This document shows, piece by piece, positions 1 through 13,646 of a stretch of 64,000 bases of DNA. The notes beneath the pieces are model-generated. The model saw nothing but the letters and a program-made list of their open reading frames with translations. It searched no databases and was not told the origin of the DNA. Within the stretch, counting starts at the first letter, position 1, and every line of letters starts with the position of its first letter. The stretch spans positions 5,584,501-5,648,500 of the forward strand of contig NC_091123.1 of NCBI RefSeq assembly GCF_040183065.1, given 5' to 3'. Both the position numbers and the translations under genes were made by a program. This DNA comes from Periplaneta americana. Lineage: Eukaryota > Arthropoda > Insecta > Blattodea > Blattidae.

Positions 1-752
1 CTCAAATCCATTTTAATATTATCTTCCCATCTACGTCTCGGCCTCCCCAAAGGTCTTTTTCCCTCCGGCCTCCCAACTAACACTCTATATGCATGTCTGG
101 ATTCGCCTATACGTGCTACATGCCCTGCCCATCTCAAACGTCTGGATTTAATGTTCCTAATTATGTCAGGTGAAGAATACAATGCGTGCAGCTCTGCGTT
201 GTGTAACTTTCTCCATTCTCCTGTAACCTCATCCCTCTTAGCCCCAAATATTTTCCTAAGAACCTTATTCTCAAACACCCTTAATCTCTGTTCCTCAAAG
301 TGAGAGTCCAAGTTTCACAACCATAAAGAACAACCGGTAATGTAACTGCTTTATAAATTCTAACTTTCAGATCTTTCTTTTTTATTTTATTGGGTTATTT
401 TACGACGCTGCATCAATATCTAGGTTATTTAGCGTCTGGATGATATGAAGGTGATAATGCCGGTGAAATGAGTCCGGGGTCCAGCACCGAAAGTTACCCA
501 GCATTTGCTCGTATTGGGTTGAGGGAAAACCCCGGAAAAAAACCTCAACCAGGTAACTTGCCCCGACAGGAATTCGAACCCGGGCCATTCAGATCTTTTG
601 ACAGCAGACTGGATGACAAAAGCTTCTCAACCGAATAATAACAGACATTTGCCATATTTATTCTGCGTTTAATTTCCTCCAGAGTGTTATTTATATATGT
701 TACTGTTGCTCCAAGATATTTGAATTTTTCCACCTATTCGAAGGATAAATGT
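1..752 (-). pseudogene. RT1-family LINE reverse transcriptase fragment (copy a), split by a SINE
   Basis: Read on the minus strand this gives the C-terminal part of a non-LTR retrotransposon reverse transcriptase: the 'KYLGATVT', 'YGCETWTLT' and 'RLRWAGHVARMGESRNA' stretches shared with seven other copies here. It enters at the left window edge and ends 5'-truncated near 752. A SINE at 377-587 interrupts it, flanked by an 11-bp duplication (366-376 and 588-598). Small indels also break the frame. The family resembles insect endonuclease/RT LINEs of an RTE-like type; the clade is inferred from memory. Not functional. Confidence 0.85.
377..587 (-). mobile_element. tRNA-derived SINE (family S1), 5'-truncated, inside a LINE
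   Basis: Minus-strand SINE keeping the B-box region (GGTTCGAATTCC-like near 570-580) and the family body, ending in an AATAAAATAAAA tail at its left end. The 11-bp target duplication TTCAGATCTTT lies at 366-376 and 588-598, so it inserted into an existing RT1 LINE. Three longer copies are at 39222, 42914 and 58035. The A-box half is missing. Confidence 0.85.
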
Positions 753-796
753 CCAATACATACCCGAAATTATGTCCCCTATTTTTAAACACCCTC
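753..796. mobile_element. Terminal fragment of a mariner-type element
   Basis: About 44 bp match, in reverse orientation, the left terminal repeat of the element starting at 39168 (CATAATTTC.GGTATGTAT core, then GAAACRCCCT-like end). It directly abuts the truncated 5' end of RT1 copy a. Only the terminus survives. Confidence 0.6.
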
Positions 797-1439
797 TATT
801 TCAGACACATTTTAGGTACCGTAAATAAATATGATTTTAGGTAAAATGTTACAAGGCATCAATACTAGAAAAGTTTGAATGACATTTCATTTAATTACTC
901 AAGAACCCTTAGTGATAAAAAAATTTTCAAACCAGATTTGAAATCAGCACGAAAAATGCTACAAGAATCATCCAGTCTATCTTTTAACAAAAAATATGTT
1001 TAATTTTGTTGACCACAGAGAGACCATAGAAACAGCTTCTGAACAAGATGAGCGGCAAGAATATTATGTTCCGATCTCTTACTTCCTGGAAAGAACCTTC
1101 GTACACGATGCTGACAGGGCCTACGTGCCACTCTCAATGTTATGTCAAGAGGAAGTCAAATGTTAGAATACCGTCAGAGTAATGTTTGTGCTGTTACATA
1201 ATGCCAGCGGAGTTTCTCTCAAGGAAATTTACCTACCGAATCCGGGTACACTCCAGCAGATTACGACCCGATGTGGCGTGAGACATCGCTTCACGCATGA
1301 ACGACAGGGGTGCGCGGAATGCACTGCGGGATTGCCTCCCCTGGGCGTAAGGCGCGGGGAACTACCTCAACAATAAACAGTCCGCACGGTCAGTTTATAA
1401 CTACGGCAACAAGAACAATTATTAATCACCTACATAAAA
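797..1439. other. Intergenic, no gene recognised
   Basis: AT-rich sequence. The short open frame at 1182-1376 has no recognisable domain and no homologous copy in the window, so it is not called as a gene. Confidence 0.5.
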
Positions 1440-2050
1440 CAAGCTTAATAGCAATTTCCTTATGTCAGTTTTAGTATTATCACGATTTAGTAACCTAGCA
1501 ACCACATGTAACTAACACAGCGTCAGCACCACAAAACAAGACTGACTGTAAGGTTTAGTTGTAATCAATACTGCACATAAAATGAACTTAACAGCGATTA
1601 AAGTTTACGTATTATCTTCATATTGTATCTTACCAAACACAAGCAGTTCAGAGAGACTGTTAACGACACGTGTCATTTAATAATGGTACATAATAGGCCT
1701 AATAACGCAATGCATTTAACAGCGATTTTCTTATGTCAATTTTAGTATCACGATTTTGTATCCTAGCAACCATATATAGTTTAGATAGTGTTAACGCCAA
1801 ATAACAAGACTGATTGTAAGGTTCAATTGTAATTAATAATGCATATAAAATGAATTTAAAAGCGATTTTCTTATGTCGGTTTTAGTATTATCACGATTTC
1901 GTATCCTAGCAACCACATATAGTTAACATATTAACACCACATAACAAGACTAAAGTTCAATAATTAATTGTAATTTAATAATGCACATAAAATGAACTTA
2001 ACAGCGATTTCTTATATTAACGTTAGTATCGGCACTATTTTGCACCCAAC
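1440..2050. repeat. Degenerate tandem repeat, unit about 140 bp
   Basis: The phrase TATGTC..TTTTAGTAT..CACGATTT recurs at about 1461, 1732, 1872 and (diverged) 2013, and AAAATGAACTTAACAGCGATT recurs just before most starts. Spacings are 271 (about two units), 140 and 141 bp. Copies also share CCTAGCAACCACAT and ACAAGACTGA. About four and a half copies. Confidence 0.8.
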
Positions 2051-2087
2051 TACCCTATTATAATACCAACACAATTCGATGAAGTTT

Positions 2088-2090
2088 TGG

Positions 2091-2126
<36 letters not shown>
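2088..2126. repeat. (ATT)n microsatellite
   Basis: Uninterrupted ATT triplets, about 13 units, next to the left end of the Helitron-like element. Confidence 0.95.
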
Positions 2127-2127
<1 letters not shown>

Positions 2128-2192
2128 TTCTCATTGATGGTTTCATGACAAAAATTCTGTTCATAAACTAGATTTAGGCACTGAATATGAGA

Positions 2193-2194
2193 TC

Positions 2195-2258
<64 letters not shown>

Positions 2259-3528
2259 TGAACTGGTAATGGAAATTACGGGAAAACGGCTGAACGGATT
2301 TTAATAAATGGTCCCACATTTTGAAGCTTGGAACCCAAAGTTTTTCAGAAAAATAGTAGTTTTCAGTGAAATGTCAATTTTCCTACATCATTTCTCTATC
2401 TTCCAAAATCCATCTGTCGTCAGTTTTGAAAAATAATGGCATTTCAAAATAAAACAAAACACAAACACACTACAATAAACAATATTACAAAAAGGCCATG
2501 ATCTGCAGGATTGCTGACGTACATATTTAGATTTCAAATTCAATTGGTTATTAAAAACTTCAAGATTTACAAAAAATAATTTACAGGTCTGATTCTGTGG
2601 TGTATAATTTTCTGAATACAGCTGTGTATTGGATATTAAAATCTATAAAACTTGAAGTGGTTTGATGACATTATTACCATTAGAAATTAAATATTGTTAT
2701 AGTTAATGCCATGATGTGACTATTTTTCATTAATTATACATATTAATGCTATATTGATGATATGAAAGCGAAACGTTTTGGGGTTATATAAGTAGATGTA
2801 GAGAATATATGAAATTATATCTTCATTTCTACAATTTACTGAGTGACGGCTATGTAATATATAACTATAAAACTTACGTAAGATAATATTGTTATTAAAA
2901 ATGAAATATTTTTATAGTTATTAATCAAGTGGGGTTGGGTCTTTTTCATATACTTAATGGCGGTGTGGTGTAGATATTTATATGCGTCATTCTCTTCACT
3001 ATTGGCTCCAGAGAGCGCAAAAATTACAGTTCCTAAAGAAAAACTAAAAGGTGTTACTTAGTGATAAAATAAGAGGCCCACAAAATTTTGTAGTCTCCCG
3101 ATCATTTCAGAAAGATCTCTTAGCAGGATAAAATGATTTTACCCTCTACATTTCAAGCTCTACATGCAGCAGCTATACCAACATGCCATGTCTGTTGTTC
3201 GAAAGCATAGCAAACCTGACATTTTTTTTTTTTTTAACTTTCGCCTACAATCCATAATGACCTGAAATAGCTATTGCTTTACTCCCACATGAAAAACCCA
3301 CTGATCGTCGTGGCATTGCTACTTGCCTTTTCGCGTTGAAACTCAAAAACTGAAAGTGGATAAGTTTAAGAAAAAGTCTTTGGCATAAAAACGTTCAGAG
3401 GGAGTATGTTTCATTATAATGGAAGCAAATAACTTTCAAAATGTCTGGTATTCTTCAATGAAAATAAATCTGAAAAATTTTTATTTGAACGTCTAATGAA
3501 CTTAGTTCGCAGCATTTGCTGCCACTAG
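2193..3528 (+). mobile_element. Helitron-like non-autonomous element (second family)
   Basis: The right end has Helitron 3' features: a GCAGC-ATTT-GCTGC hairpin (3509-3522), then CTAG at 3525-3528 followed by T. The left end TC (2193) is preceded by A and runs into a (TA)n tract of about 60 bp. Helitrons insert between A and T without a target duplication, which fits both edges. The interior has no Rep or helicase coding. The left border is less certain because it sits in simple sequence. Confidence 0.6.
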
Positions 3529-3983
3529 TATTATTTATTTGTAGTTTAGGTCTAATTTTGATAAAATAATAATGAAGTACAGAAATAACAACACACCTTT
3601 GGTCAATAATGCTAGGGATTATAAAATTGTGGAACTCTAATGGCAGGATGTTTTTAGATCCCGTCTCGTTCCTATAAACCGCAATTAATTCTCATTTCAC
3701 CATGATCCTACTAGCGATGGCTAACTGGCCCAGTTGTTTACTCCGAATGGCTCGCTGCATGTATGAACATGATTATGTAAACGCTTTCCGAGGCCCAGCA
3801 CTAGTGTACCTCATCCCTTCGGCCATTTTCTGGCAAAGGCCCGGAGAATTCCACAGGCGCCAGACTTAACGCCAGCAAACCAGTTTAAGTTAATACCGCA
3901 CAGCTGCAGCAACATTCGCAAAGCGTGCTATGCCTCAGTCATGTCTTCCGTCCCAGGCAACGCCAAATATCGTAAACCTACAT
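3529..3983. other. Intergenic, no gene recognised
   Basis: Mixed-composition DNA between a Helitron-like end and the 3' tail of an RT1 LINE. No frame, hairpin or repeat family was recognised. Confidence 0.5.
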
Positions 3984-4775
3984 TACTTACTTACAAATGG
4001 CTTTTAAGGAACCTGGAGGTTCATTGCCGCCCTCACATAAGCCCGCCATTGGTCCCTATTCTGAGCAAGATTAATCCATTCACTACCATCATATCCCAGC
4101 TCCCTCAAATCCATTTTAATATTATCCTCCCATGTACGTCTCGTCATCCCTAAAGGTCTTTTTCCCTGCGGCCTCCCAACTAACACTCTATATGCATTTC
4201 TGGATTCGCCCATACGTGCTACATGCCCTGCCCATCTCAAACGTCTGGAATTAATGTTCCTAATTATGTCAGGTGAAGAACACAATGCGTGCAGATCTGA
4301 GTTGTGTAACTTTCTCCATTCTCCTGTAACTTCATCCCTCTTAGCCCCAAATATTTTCCTAAGAACCTTATTCTCAAACACCCTTAACCTATGTTCCTCT
4401 CTCAAAGTGAGAGTCCAAGTTTCACAACCATACAAAACAACCGGTGATATAACTGTTTTATAAATTCTAACTTTCAGATTTTTTGACAGCAGACTGGATG
4501 ATAAAAGTTTGTCAACCGAATAATAACAGGCATTTCCCATATTTATTCTGCGTTTAATGTCCTCCCAAGTATCATTTATATTTGTTACTGTTGCTCCAAG
4601 ATATTTGAACTTCTCCGCCTCTTCAAAAGATAAATTTCCAATTTTTATATTTCCGTTTCGTACAATATTCTGGTCACGAGACATAATCATATACTTTGTC
4701 TTTTCGGGATTTACTTCCAAACCTATCTCATTACTTGCTTCAAGTAAAATTCCCGTGTTTTCCCTAATCGTTTGT
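3984..4775 (-). pseudogene. RT1-family LINE reverse transcriptase, 3' half (copy b)
   Basis: One minus-strand open frame (4004-4789, 261 codons) covers the C-terminal part of the reverse transcriptase: '[15 protein letters not shown]', '[13 protein letters not shown]', 'YGCETWTLT' and the terminal 'RLRWAGHVARMGESRNAY' region, ending with 'AMNLQVP'. The catalytic YADD box lies upstream and is lost by 5' truncation near 4771. The 3' end carries the family's (GTAA)n tail (plus strand ACTTACTTAC, 3984-3993). Open but lacking the active site, so a dead copy. GTAAACC next to both ends may be a short target duplication. Confidence 0.88.
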
Positions 4776-5251
4776 GGGTAGTAAACCATTATTGTTTATT
4801 TTTTAGACGTACGATAAAAAATGGAGGAATATTGCTAAATAAAATTGCAATTTACCATAATGTTTTATTAATAAGATTTAAAGTTTGTATTTACTGCTCG
4901 TACAGAGCATCTATTTTTTACCGGTATGTCTGTACCCGCTTGAGCTATACTGTGTACTCCCCATCCAGCAACGTTGCCAAACGTCTACTATTGTAAACTT
5001 TAATAATTGGTTAAATATTGGAATTAGAAAAAAATTGTGACTTTTTTTTTCTTTTTATGACATGAATAATCATCAGTTAAAATAATGACACATACTCCTT
5101 ACAGCCTGTACATAGTTCACATCTTTATCTGTCTGCAGGATTTAAAGTGCGCTTCTATTATGTACAATAAATGACTCATTAAAGCCGTGTTGTCGTCAGG
5201 CTTCTAGACTAATCTATCAGTTGGAACAAGTGAGGTGGTCTGGCGAGGTAT
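4776..5251. other. Intergenic, no gene recognised
   Basis: AT-rich sequence with short frames only. Nothing is recognised between the LINE copy and the foldback. Confidence 0.5.
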
Positions 5252-5650
5252 GTACAAAAGTGGCAAAAAAAAAACCGGACCGACCTTGTAGCTGATTTCA
5301 GAGCCTTGTTCACTCCAGAGCACGATAGACTGGTAACTAAGACTTTCGTGGTTCGAATCCTGCCTGGGAAGAATACTTTTTTGTTCCTTGTTCAAATTTA
5401 TTCTCAATATTTTTCGATTGCAGCGATATTTTACTACTTAATTAACTTATTATTCCCAGAAAATGAATTCTATCAGAAATCGAAAAGTATTGGGAATAAA
5501 TTTAAATAAGGAAAAAAAAAAAGTTTCCTTCCCAGGCAGAACTCGAACCACGAAAGTCTTAGTTACCAGTCTATCGTGCTCTCGAGTGAACAAGGCTTTG
5601 AAATCAGCTACAAATGTCGGTCCGGTTTTTTTTTGCCACTACTGTACTAC
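5252..5650. repeat. Foldback: two tRNA-like SINE copies in inverted orientation
   Basis: The left arm (about 5252-5430) and right arm (about 5470-5650) are reverse complements over some 170 bp, with an AT-rich centre. Each arm holds GTGGCAAAAAAAA, GAGCACGATAGACTGGTAAC and a Pol III B-box-like GGTTCGAATCC (right arm: GGTTCGAGTTC). The T-arm-like core suggests a tRNA-derived repeat; its A box is not clear. A transcript would fold into a long hairpin. Confidence 0.85.
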
Positions 5651-6509
5651 AAATTTATATGCAAGAGGGCCAATTTTCCAACCTCAGCATTTCAAGCTTT
5701 ATTTTTCTTCTGGTTCACTGTTTTCCACTGTTGAATAGAGTTACATTATCTTGATATTGATAGCAGTTTATTGAATTCCAAGTAAGTTTAAACACATTTA
5801 TCGCTTGGCTTATACTAACATTCAAGAGTAATAGCCCGGCACGTGCGATAATGTGCTTAAACATAACACGTGGAATTCGATAAAAGTGTGGATATCATGA
5901 CAATATGAATTAATTCAACAGTGAAAAATAATAAAGTAAAAATAAAAATTGTCATGAAGATGAATTACTCAGCATATGTTTTACGTGCTTAATAGCAATA
6001 TGCGTTACAAGAGCGGAATGTTGAAGTTTTCATGTTCGAGGAAAAGTTTGAAAAAGCGAAACGTAGTTGAGCTTTTTTAATTTCCGAGAATTGAAAGAAA
6101 ACATACCGCTCGTGTATCGTCCATTATTTCGTGCGAAGATCGTTTATTACATACCTGAAAGAGGAACTTCTAATTAGTTGCAATGAAATCTCCATCTTGG
6201 TTTCTGTTCAATGACGGCAAATTTGCAAAACAAAAATATCTACCTTCAACATTGTTGCTTTAAAATGTTTTCTGTGTTTACTATACTCCAGCAGGCCGTG
6301 ATATAAGTCTGTCTTTTTTTTTTCCCCCAGTCTATGATGAGTCTGGAATCTTGTTGATTTTTTCACGGCTTCCTTAATGTTACTTGCATCACGAATGCAG
6401 TAACTTTAGTGGAGTTGTAGACTTTACTTAATTTTTGCAAATATTTAAAAACAATAATTAACAATTTGGGTGAAATTGCAGTGGTAAGTTTCCAATTTAT
6501 AATTATTAC
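5651..6509. other. Intergenic DNA flanking the hAT insertion
   Basis: AT-rich, no coding signal. The last eight bases (ATTATTAC, 6502-6509) are the left copy of the hAT target duplication. Confidence 0.6.
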
Positions 6510-8702
<2,193 letters not shown>

Positions 8703-8710
8703 ATTATTAC

Positions 8711-9198
8711 TATATTGAACGTCTCCAAAAATAATATGTTAAAAGCCTAAAGCAGTAAAATCAATATGTCACTTAAGCGGTGAGAAGAGGGAAATTGTTA
8801 TGTGTGTTAGGTTGGGAATACTGAATGTGGAATTTTAGACTTTCCGCGGATTGGTTTTGTGCGGAAACCAAGCAAAACGCACGATCTCGCACAAAAACAA
8901 TTACACGGAAGGAGGTTTACAAACAATTGCTACTTATTTTCTACATGAGATAGTAGAGCAATGCACACACCATTATGTAGTGAAGGAATGGAAAACTATA
9001 TACCTGGAACGAACAACGTACAATATGCGTCTCTGGTAAACCCAAACAAGTTTACTTTTCCTCTTCCTACAAAACTCGAGTTAATCAATTATATTCAGGG
9101 ACCATTCATCTTAGTGCATTTCGCCGGTCGCGATGATATCTTTCTCTATATTTCTTGGACATGTTTGAAATTTTCACTACTCTCACAAACTGGGTCTC
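8711..9198. other. Intergenic, no gene recognised
   Basis: AT-rich sequence between the hAT right flank and a mariner remnant. Two overlapping short frames near 8851-9245 have no recognisable content. Confidence 0.5.
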
Positions 9199-9400
9199 AT
9201 GGATGTCCAAAGAAAAGGGCACAAAGTAACACCCCAGTTTCATGACTATGTGATCTTTCAGCAATACGCTGTTCCTCCACATCATGCCAGCATTGATATG
9301 AAAGTTCTTAATGAAAGATTTCCACAGCGCTGGATTGGGAGGGGTTGATGGAAACATTGGCCTCTACGATCGCCGGACATGACACCTTTCGACTTTTTTT
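9199..9400 (+). pseudogene. Mariner-type transposase remnant with internal deletion
   Basis: ATG at 9199 starts 'MDVQRKG', the N-terminus of a Tc1/mariner-type transposase, then passes almost at once into the C-terminal catalytic region ('NERFPQRWIGRG', stop, 'WPLRSPDMTPFDFF'). The SPD motif holds the third catalytic acidic residue in this group. Most of the gene, including the first two catalytic residues, is deleted, and an in-frame TGA follows 'WIGRG'. The copy ends at a poly-T run (9394-9406), where an opposite-strand copy begins. Confidence 0.75.
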
Positions 9401-9406
9401 TTTTTT

Positions 9407-9655
9407 GTTCTTCGGACTCTGAACAGATGCTCTTTGGATGGCTTCTACGGTCTCATCATTCGTCGATAGTCTTACAGTACGCTGTTCCTCCAATAGACTT
9501 CCAGTCTCTTAAGTGTCTATCCCAACGACGAATATTATTCTTGTGTGGTGGTTCTTCGTTAAATACGAGACGAAATTCACATCGTACACTTGTCACAGTT
9601 TCAAATTTTGCCAACCACAAAACACATTGCACTTTTCTTTGGACATCCATCTTGT
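9407..9655 (-). pseudogene. N-terminal helix-turn-helix fragment of the same mariner-type transposase
   Basis: The minus strand from 9650 reads 'MDVQRKVQCVLWLAKFE' and 'NEEPPHKNNIRRWDRHLRD', the first paired-type HTH of an IS630/Tc1/mariner transposase. After a frame change, 'STNDETVEAIQRASVQSPKN' corresponds to the second HTH. It stops at the poly-T tract shared with the plus-strand remnant, so the two fragments point toward each other. No catalytic part is present on this strand. Confidence 0.75.
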
Positions 9656-9925
9656 ATAATTAATTTTAAAATAATGAAAATAATTGCATTTTTATCATCT
9701 TTTGTTATCTTCAGTGAATCAAACTTAGACAAAAAATTTTGTGGGTTTTATTTTTATCTGGCACCAATATTACATTTCTACCACTATTCATTCATAAAAA
9801 TATAATCCTCTGAAACCACACCATAACCTTTGGGATGCAGTGTATTGTTGAGAAACGACATTGTTTTCTACCCAATTGTAAATAAATGAAGGGGTGAGAA
9901 TGATATAGTCATGATATAGTACATT
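9656..9925. other. Intergenic, no gene recognised
   Basis: AT-rich spacer with no supported feature. Confidence 0.4.
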
Positions 9926-10005
9926 TCGAATCTAATCTCAATTGGGATACGCATATTAAATATACATGTAAGAAGGCATTCTCTATTCTCCATTCACTAA
10001 AAAGA

Positions 10006-10530
10006 TTGTATCATTATCCATCTAAATTAAAACAGACGCTGGTACAGACACTCATTCTACCTCACTTCGATTATTGCGACGTTTTGTTCAGTGATCTCAG
10101 GATTGATTCCGCTCAGAAACTACAGCGTGTTCATAACGCGTGCGTCCGCTTCATTTGTAATGTTCGATACTATGATCATATCTCACCTTCTTTCAAGAAG
10201 TTATCATGGCTTAGGTTACATGAGAGGAGAAATCTGCACTCACTTTCTCTCTTATATCGAATTATGCACTCTTCATCCCCCTATTATTTATTCGCTCGAT
10301 TTCATACTCTCTCTCGCTATCATAATATTAATACTCGATCACAACGCGATAACACGCTAGAAATTCCACTTCACGCATCATCTCTGTATTCCTCATCCTT
10401 CACTGTTGCTACCTCTCGTCACTGGAACTCTCTACCGCCTGAAGTCAAGGGCTGCCGAACATTGAATTCTTTCAAATCCAAGTTAGAAAATTATCTTATG
10501 ACGAGTTGCCAAACTAACTTACTATTATGA
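10006..10530 (+). pseudogene. LINE reverse transcriptase C-terminal domain (CR1/jockey-like)
   Basis: 174 codons are open from the first Met, and the frame continues upstream with 'NLNWDTHIKYTCKKAF'. Recognisable blocks are 'LILPHFDYCDVLFSDL', 'KLQRVHNACVRFICNV', 'LSWLRLHERRNLHSL' and 'SRHWNSLPPEVKG', typical of the thumb/C-terminal region after the polymerase domain. The catalytic boxes are absent through 5' truncation, so the piece is inactive though open. Clade assignment is from memory. Confidence 0.82.
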
Positions 10531-10744
10531 CAAGTGTTGTATTGCATGTTTCCACGTTTTCACATTTTTTTATGTTCTAATGATATTCAACTTATTTCAT
10601 ATTTTTGTTTTCATATTTTCCGATAATGTTATATCTCTAATGTGATAAGTTGAGCTATATGTAATCTTAATTTTCCTTATTGTGTGTACTTAGAAATATT
10701 GTATTCACTGTATACTTTGTACTGCACTATTTTATTACTACTAT

Positions 10745-10749
10745 TACTA

Positions 10750-10801
<52 letters not shown>

Positions 10802-10824
10802 CATCATCATTATTACTATTCTTA

Positions 10825-10862
<38 letters not shown>
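10745..10862. repeat. (ATT)n/(ATC)n microsatellite within LINE 3' UTR
   Basis: Long ATT tract with a short ATC interruption near 10800 and a second ATT block. It produces poly-Leu and poly-Ile open frames that are not genes. Confidence 0.9.
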
Positions 10863-10863
<1 letters not shown>

Positions 10864-11132
10864 GAATAATTGTCTTTTTTTGTATGCCTCATTTATTTTG
10901 ACCTGCTGTTCACATATTATTATGCTTTTTTCTTTCTTTCTGTATGTTATATATTATGTCCGATTTCTTCTTATTTGTTGTTTATTTTTTATTATTATTA
11001 TTATCTTATTCAATTTTGTGTGTAAAATTGTAGTGTAATTTGTAAATTTGTAGTGTTTTTGTAACGCAGTCTTTACTCCTGGTTGAGTGTTAGAGAAGGC
11101 CGTATGGCCTTAACTCTGCCAGGTTAAATAAA

Positions 11133-11172
<40 letters not shown>

Positions 11173-11173
<1 letters not shown>

Positions 11174-11567
11174 AACCGCACAGACAAAATTTTACCTACA
11201 GAGTATTAAAGGTTTAGAGTTCAATGCTATTAAGGTACATGAGGACTAAATTTTTGGCCAAAATGGTAGCAATAAATATTTTTTAACAATTGCCTTATAG
11301 ATCTGTAACATTCTGTGCTATATTTAGCTTCGGAGTACTATTTTAAAGGTCTTTTAAACATAACACACGTACTAAAAATTGCGTTTTCTCAAACCTATGT
11401 CTTTGGTCATAATCAAGTTCCTAGCGGCTTCCCTTTACTCAGATTTTCATGAAACTTTGCAGGAATACTTGGCATACTGCAATACACAAAGCTGTGCATG
11501 GAATGAGCTCTTCGCTGTAAAGTTTTCATTATATTAATTTTTAACTTCTAAAATTAAAGAGCATTAA
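11173..11567. other. Intergenic, no gene recognised
   Basis: AT-rich sequence between a LINE tail and a tetranucleotide array; nothing is recognised. Confidence 0.5.
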
Positions 11568-11995
11568 CAAGATAAATAACTAAATAAATAACTAAATAAA
11601 TAAATAACTAAATAACTAAATCAATAAATAACTAAATAAATAAATAAGTAAATAAATAAATGAATGAATAAATAAATGAATGAATAAATGAATGAATAAA
11701 TGAATGAATAAATAAATGAATGAATGAATAAATAAATGAATGAATAAATGAATAAATAAATGAATAAATAAATGAATGAATAAATGAATGAATAAATGAA
11801 TAAATAAATGAGTAAATGAATAAATAAATGAATAAATAAATGAATAAATAAATGAATAAATAAATGAATGAATGAATAAATAAATAAATAAATTAATTAA
11901 TTAATGAATAAACAAATGAATGAATAAATGAATAAATAAATACATGTATAAATGTATAAATAAATAAATGAATAAATGTATAAATAAATAAACAC
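11568..11995. repeat. (AAAT/GAAT)n tetranucleotide array
   Basis: About 430 bp of AAATAAAT mixed with GAATGAAT units in 4-bp and 8/12-bp patterns, with only a few substitutions (e.g. AATTAATT near 11890). Several LINE 3' ends here carry AAATAAATGAAT tails (57370), so it may be an expanded tail. Confidence 0.95.
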
Positions 11996-12710
11996 ATTTT
12001 CTTAATGTGTCCAGCTGTTTGCTGACAACAAAGTCCACTGTAGTCTTTTCAGTTCTTGTTTTTCATGAGAAATGAAGGGTATTTTGATCAGTGTTCATTA
12101 TAGATGCCTGTAAGCAAAAATTATGATTTGTAAGAAAATTTTTATGTAATGAACCAATTCTCAAATGTAAAAATCCCTGGTCAGTTTTCTTTATCATGAA
12201 ATGTAAGCCCTTCACAGACGATTTTTAGAAGCAAAAACAATTCTGAAGCCGTCGGGAACGTTTGAATTTACGTATAATTTAATGTCATTAAAATACGTGA
12301 AAGTTAATATCTAAGCAACTAGAGAATGAAACTTGACGAAATTTGATACTTCATTTAAACGTGCAGACACAACAAACCCGCCGAATTTGAAATAAATTAA
12401 TCAAAATTTTTTTTAAGTTTCACAACTGAGTCCCAGTGTCCCGTAAGTGCGGTACCATAATTTCTTCGGCGTATCTACGTCATTGGTTTATTAATTTATA
12501 ATATTTTAATAGTAGCTCCTCATATGTGTAGAAATTAACTTGCACAAAAAACTGTTTTTGTTAAAAGTGTGGCTTTGGATTCTCATTCTCAGCCCTGAAA
12601 TCCTTAACGTATTTATGTTTTCCGTGCCAGTAGCGTTTCAAATTTTGCACTTTTGAGACCTCCGAAACTCAGTATGAAGCTAGTACCCACTCATCCACGT
12701 CAAAATGAGA
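11996..12710. other. Intergenic, no gene recognised
   Basis: No frame or repeat family recognised between the tetranucleotide array and a Helitron. Confidence 0.5.
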
Positions 12711-13610
12711 AGCCGTACCCGTGCGCTCCGCTGCACCTTTTAGAAATAAATATAAAGTAATTACATAATTAAAATAGGACGTTTGATCCAGGGAACATTC
12801 GTGTTTGATAGAAGGATAAATCGTTAAAATGTTACTTAATTTAAATTGTATTTAAATAATTAAATGCGATCATTTTGGTCCAGAGAGGCACTTATTTGGT
12901 GCAATGACAATTCCTTTAACAAGTTTCGTATTTGTTATTACATGCAACCTTAGTTTAATGAGATTGACATATAATTTATTTTTAATGTGTAAACTTTATA
13001 TTGCTTGCTATATTTTTCCCATTGAATTCTGGTAATAATTTTAACCCTTGTTTTCTACGTATTCAGTAAATGGCGCGTGGCCCACTATGTTCTGAACCCT
13101 TCAAATAACTTAAATAGTGATACAGCATATATAGTGGTATTTAATTATATTTCTTTCTTTCGAAAATGTAAGAATTCACAGTCTCCTATGTACCATTGCT
13201 ATGGAATGAATAAATGTGTTTTTTCTTCCTACTCATAAATTTTATATTTTGCACATAGGAGTTACTGCAGAACAACAACGCTATAATCTGAGGCGGCGGT
13301 GAGAAATGTAGTCTATTATATTGTTATTTTAAAAATCTTGTATATCCTTAAATATCAGTCCTATCAAAATTTTGCATAGAATAAAACTTATCGGAAATCA
13401 TTTTAAAGAAACTTTTGCTATGTAACATTTTTCACAAAAATCAATAATAAGCGAAATATTTCGATTTATTTAATTCAGGCCCCTTATGACCCCCCTTTTA
13501 AATAAAGTATTTTGAATGCCATATAGCCTAAAATCTAAGTTACAACGGACTTAATATATATTCCATTTTTCATCGAAATCCGTTCAGCCATTATCGCGTG
13601 AAAACAAGGT

Positions 13611-13646
<36 letters not shown>

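Larger units (their letters stand above)
9926..11172 (+). mobile_element. CR1/jockey-like LINE, 3' portion with (ATT)n tail
   Basis: Coding continues open upstream of the first Met, from about 9926 to 10530, and is 5'-truncated. The 3' UTR contains an (ATT)n block (10745-10862) and ends with a hairpin-forming GAAGGCCGTATGGCCTTAAC just before AGGTTAAATAAATC and an (ATT)n tail (about 11142-11171). Versions of the same 3'-end hairpin recur near 37780, 37945 and 38275. No target duplication was identified. Confidence 0.8.

Noticed and set aside
10680..10869. Poly-Ile and poly-Leu open frames
   Set aside because: Translations of an (ATT)n microsatellite in a LINE 3' UTR.
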